Shown in pieces: positions 7,931 to 10,190 of a stretch of 10,190 nucleotides of DNA. The notes below the pieces were generated by a model. That model was given only the letters and a program-made list of their open reading frames with translations, was not told where the DNA came from and did not search any database. The stretch is from a bacterium (GTDB lineage Bacteria > Desulfobacterota > JAPLJL01), in the NCBI GenBank assembly GCA_028713675.1, contig JAQTNV010000090.1, positions 1 to 10,190 of the forward strand. The letters are read 5' to 3'. How positions within the stretch are numbered: the stretch's first letter is position 1; each line of letters opens with the position of its first letter. The translations under genes and the position numbers were made by a program.

Positions 7931-10015
7931 ATGCCTCGGCCGGTTCCATTAGAACGCATTCGGAATATTGGCATTATGGCTCATATCGACGCCGGGAAAA
8001 CGACGACGACCGAGCGCATTCTTTACTATGCCGGGGTTCTGCACCGGATCGGGGAAGTGAACGACGGGACCGCCCAGATGGACTGGATGGAACAGGAACA
8101 GGAGCGGGGGATCACCATTACCTCGGCGGCGACCACGCTGTTCTGGCTGAATCACCGGATCAACATTATCGACACTCCCGGCCATGTGGATTTCACGATC
8201 GAAGTGGAAAGGTCGCTCCGGATTCTGGATGGAGCCGTGGTGGTTTTCTGCGGCGTGGGGGGAGTCGAACCCCAGTCGGAAACGGTCTGGAGACAGGCGG
8301 ACCGGTACGGGGTTCCGAAAGTGGCTTTTATCAACAAGCTCGACCGGGTCGGCGCGGACTTTTTTTCGGCGGTCAAAATGATTAAAGAGCGCCTGGAGGT
8401 CAACCCGGTGATGCTGCAGATCCCGATCGGGGTAGAGGAAAATTTCGAGGGGGTCGTGGACCTGGTCCGGATGAAGTCGCTGATCTGGGACGAGGATTCC
8501 CTGGGTGCCAAGTTCCGCGAAGAAGAGATCGCCCCGGAATACCTTGAACAGGCCCGGGAATACCGGGAAAAGATGGTGGAAGCCCTGGCCGATCACGATG
8601 AAAAAATAATGGAGAAGTTCGTGCACGCCGAGCCGGTCGAGGAAAGCCAGATCGTGGACTCGATCCGCCGCGCGACCCTCGCGCTCAAGGTGGTCCCGGT
8701 TCTCGCCGGATCGGCCTTCCGCAACAAAGGGGTGCAGCCCCTTCTGGACGCGGTGGTCGCCTACCTGCCCTCGCCCCTGGACCGGCCCCCGGTGACCGGA
8801 ATCAATCCGGCGGATGGAACCGAGATTCAGCGGCGGGCCGCGGATGACGAAGCTTTTTCGGCCCTGGCCTTTAAAATCATGAACGATCCTTTCGCCGGGC
8901 AGCTGACTTATTTCCGGGTTTATTCCGGATGCCTCAAGTCCAATTCCTCCATCTCCAACCAGACCAAGATCAAGACGGAAAGAATCGGGCGGCTGCTGAA
9001 AATGCATGCCAACAAGCGGGAAGAAATCAAGGAGGTCTACGCCGGCGACATTGCCGCGGCCGTGGGCCTGCGTTACACCACCACCGGCGACACCCTCTGC
9101 GATCCGAAAGCCCCGATCATCCTGGAGTCGATGTCGTTTCCCAATCCCGTGATCTCCGTGGCGATCGAACCGAAGACCAAATCCGACCAGGACAAGCTCG
9201 GATTGGCCCTCCACCGGCTGGTCCTGGAGGACCCGAGCTTTCATGTCAATACCGATACGGAAACCGCGCAGACCATCATCTCCGGGATGGGGGAACTCCA
9301 CCTGGAAATCATCGTGGACCGGCTGCTCCGGGAGTTCCGGGTGGACGCCAATGTGGGGAAACCCCAGGTTGCCTACCGGGAAACCATTACCCGGAACGCC
9401 GAGGCCGAGGGCCGCTATGTCCGCCAGTCCGGCGGGCACGGGCAGTACGGGGTGGTCGAGATCGAAATCCAGCCCCTGCCGGCCGGCGGCGGTTTTGAGT
9501 TTGTCGACAAACTGAAGGGCGGGATCATTCCCCGCGAATTCATCCCCGCGATCAAGAGCGGAATCCTGGAAGCCAAGGACAGCGGGGTCCTGGCCGGCTA
9601 CCCGGTGATTGATTTCCGCGTGACCCTGACGGACGGGAGCTTCCACGAAGTGGATTCCTCCGAGCTGGCTTTTAAAATCGCCGGTTCGATGGCTTTCAAA
9701 GAGGCCGCCCGCAAGGGAAACCCCATTCTGCTGGAGCCGATGATGGACGTGGAGGTGATCGTCCCGGACGAATTCATGGGTGAGGTCATCAGCGACATCA
9801 CCGCCCGGGGCGGACGGATTCTGGGGATGGATGCCCGTTCGGGCGGCCGGATCGTCAAGAGCCAGGTTCCCTTAAAGAGAATGTTCGGTTATGCTACCGA
9901 CTTACGTTCCGCCACGCAGGGGCGGGCTACCCACTCGATGTCCTTCTCCCACTACGAGCCCGTCACCGGAGCGGAACTGAAGAAGCTGCTGGGAGTCAGC
10001 ACTTCGGTAAATTAA
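7931..10015 (+). CDS. fusA: Translation elongation factor G
   Basis: EF-G is the cytosolic GTPase that drives ribosomal translocation and, with ribosome recycling factor, subunit splitting. The 694 residues match the usual bacterial length. GTPase motifs are complete: P-loop AHIDAGKT at 17-24, switch I RGITI at 59-63, DTPGH at 81-85, NKLD at 135-138 and GSAF at 260-263. NKLD replaces the more common NKMD and fits the NKxD rule. Domains II and III follow from about 300 to 480. Domain IV includes SGGHGQYG and its tip [13 protein letters not shown], and domain V ends near the C-terminus. An in-frame TAG at 7919-7921 rules out an earlier start, and the N-terminus [15 protein letters not shown] is typical. 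It lies 36 nt after rpsG and 18 nt before tuf. The upstream Shine-Dalgarno is weak (GAG at 7921-7923), so translation may be coupled to rpsG. Confidence 0.99.
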   Translation: MPRPVPLERIRNIGIMAHIDAGKTTTTERILYYAGVLHRIGEVNDGTAQMDWMEQEQERGITITSAATTLFWLNHRINIIDTPGHVDFTIEVERSLRILDGAVVVFCGVGGVEPQSETVWRQADRYGVPKVAFINKLDRVGADFFSAVKMIKERLEVNPVMLQIPIGVEENFEGVVDLVRMKSLIWDEDSLGAKFREEEIAPEYLEQAREYREKMVEALADHDEKIMEKFVHAEPVEESQIVDSIRRATLALKVVPVLAGSAFRNKGVQPLLDAVVAYLPSPLDRPPVTGINPADGTEIQRRAADDEAFSALAFKIMNDPFAGQLTYFRVYSGCLKSNSSISNQTKIKTERIGRLLKMHANKREEIKEVYAGDIAAAVGLRYTTTGDTLCDPKAPIILESMSFPNPVISVAIEPKTKSDQDKLGLALHRLVLEDPSFHVNTDTETAQTIISGMGELHLEIIVDRLLREFRVDANVGKPQVAYRETITRNAEAEGRYVRQSGGHGQYGVVEIEIQPLPAGGGFEFVDKLKGGIIPREFIPAIKSGILEAKDSGVLAGYPVIDFRVTLTDGSFHEVDSSELAFKIAGSMAFKEAARKGNPILLEPMMDVEVIVPDEFMGEVISDITARGGRILGMDARSGGRIVKSQVPLKRMFGYATDLRSATQGRATHSMSFSHYEPVTGAELKKLLGVSTSVN

Positions 10016-10022
10016 CTCGCTT

Positions 10023-10029
10023 AAGGAGG
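10023..10029 (+). promoter_or_regulatory. Strong ribosome binding site for tuf
   Basis: AAGGAGG is a near-perfect Shine-Dalgarno and lies 4 nt before the ATG at 10034. It is the strongest ribosome binding site in the window relative to its start. This suits a gene whose product is made in excess over the ribosome. Confidence 0.85.
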
Positions 10030-10033
10030 ATTT

Positions 10034-10190
10034 ATGTCCAAGCAGAAGTTCCAGAGAACGAAACCGCACATGAATGTGGGGACGATTGGGCATGTGGATC
10101 ACGGGAAGAGCTGTTTGACGAGCGCGTTGACGCTGATTTTATCGAAGAACGCGCTGTCGACATTTGTGCCGTTTGACATGATCGACAAGG
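10034..10190 (+). CDS. tuf: Translation elongation factor Tu (3'-truncated by window edge)
   Basis: EF-Tu carries aminoacyl-tRNA to the ribosomal A site as a GTP complex. Only the first 52 codons are in the window. They align without gaps to other EF-Tu proteins over the first 33 residues: [21 protein letters not shown] is nearly canonical. The P-loop then reads [15 protein letters not shown] where almost all EF-Tu have GHVDHGKTTLTAAIT. Ser26 in place of Thr can still bind Mg2+, so GTPase function is plausible; Cys27 is unusual. The later FDMIDK matches the usual FDQID(K/N). Codon usage differs from the neighbours: 30 of 52 codons end in G and 10 in C, threonine is ACG four times and never ACC, and all three glycines are GGG. 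Position after fusA and the strong ribosome binding site support the standard tuf gene; a paralogue or replaced copy is possible. Confidence 0.93.
   Translation, partial: MSKQKFQRTKPHMNVGTIGHVDHGKSCLTSALTLILSKNALSTFVPFDMIDK

Noticed and set aside
7888-8385. 165-codon + strand frame starting at an ATG that overlaps the rpsG end
   Set aside because: It is out of frame within fusA, the product is biased to Gly, Arg, Asp and His, and the EF-G frame explains the region fully.
7949-9646. 565-codon open frame on the minus strand opposite fusA
   Set aside because: It is antisense to the conserved EF-G sequence, with the same His/Pro/Gly/Asp-rich composition and no recognisable family. It is a by-product of fusA codon bias.

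Overview
This window is a compact run of core transcription and translation genes, all on the + strand: the 3' two-thirds of rpoB, then complete rpoC, rpsL, rpsG and fusA, and the first 52 codons of a tuf gene. Gene order and protein sequences are those of the bacterial beta (rpoBC) operon followed directly by the str operon (rpsL-rpsG-fusA-tuf). Nearly all of the sequence is coding. The only gap of any size is the 98-nt AT-rich spacer between rpoC and rpsL. I see no tRNA, rRNA, transposon, CRISPR array, intein or frameshift.

The organism is a bacterium with GC-rich genes whose codons mostly end in C or G. RpoB carries a proteobacterial-type insertion with a coiled coil (the SI2/beta-i9 position). 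RpoC carries a large insertion inside the trigger loop (the SI3/beta'-i6 position), about as long as the E. coli one. By established surveys of RNA polymerase insertions, this pair points to the Gram-negative (Gracilicutes-type) half of the bacterial tree rather than to Firmicutes, Actinobacteria, Cyanobacteria or Thermus. The proteins are not close to E. coli and the beta and str operons abut. I infer a less-studied phylum but cannot name it from sequence alone.

Layout: rpoB ends at 2814 and overlaps the rpoC start (2798) by 17 nt. RpoC ends at 6928. The spacer 6929-7027 holds a consensus -35 box, a candidate -10, an AT-rich UP-like tract, a small inverted repeat around the -35, and a 21-codon open frame that starts on the rpoC stop. 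Then come rpsL (7028-7411), rpsG (7424-7894), fusA (7931-10015) and tuf (10034 to the window end), with gaps of 12, 36 and 18 nt.

Together the genes encode the catalytic subunits of RNA polymerase, two 30S proteins (S12 in the decoding centre, S7 in the head), and the two GTPases of elongation, EF-G for translocation and EF-Tu for aminoacyl-tRNA delivery. Their co-transcription balances transcription and translation capacity.

I found no novel system. The best points for a second look are the start of tuf, with an atypical P-loop and codon usage unlike the rest of the window, and the layered signals in the rpoC-rpsL spacer.
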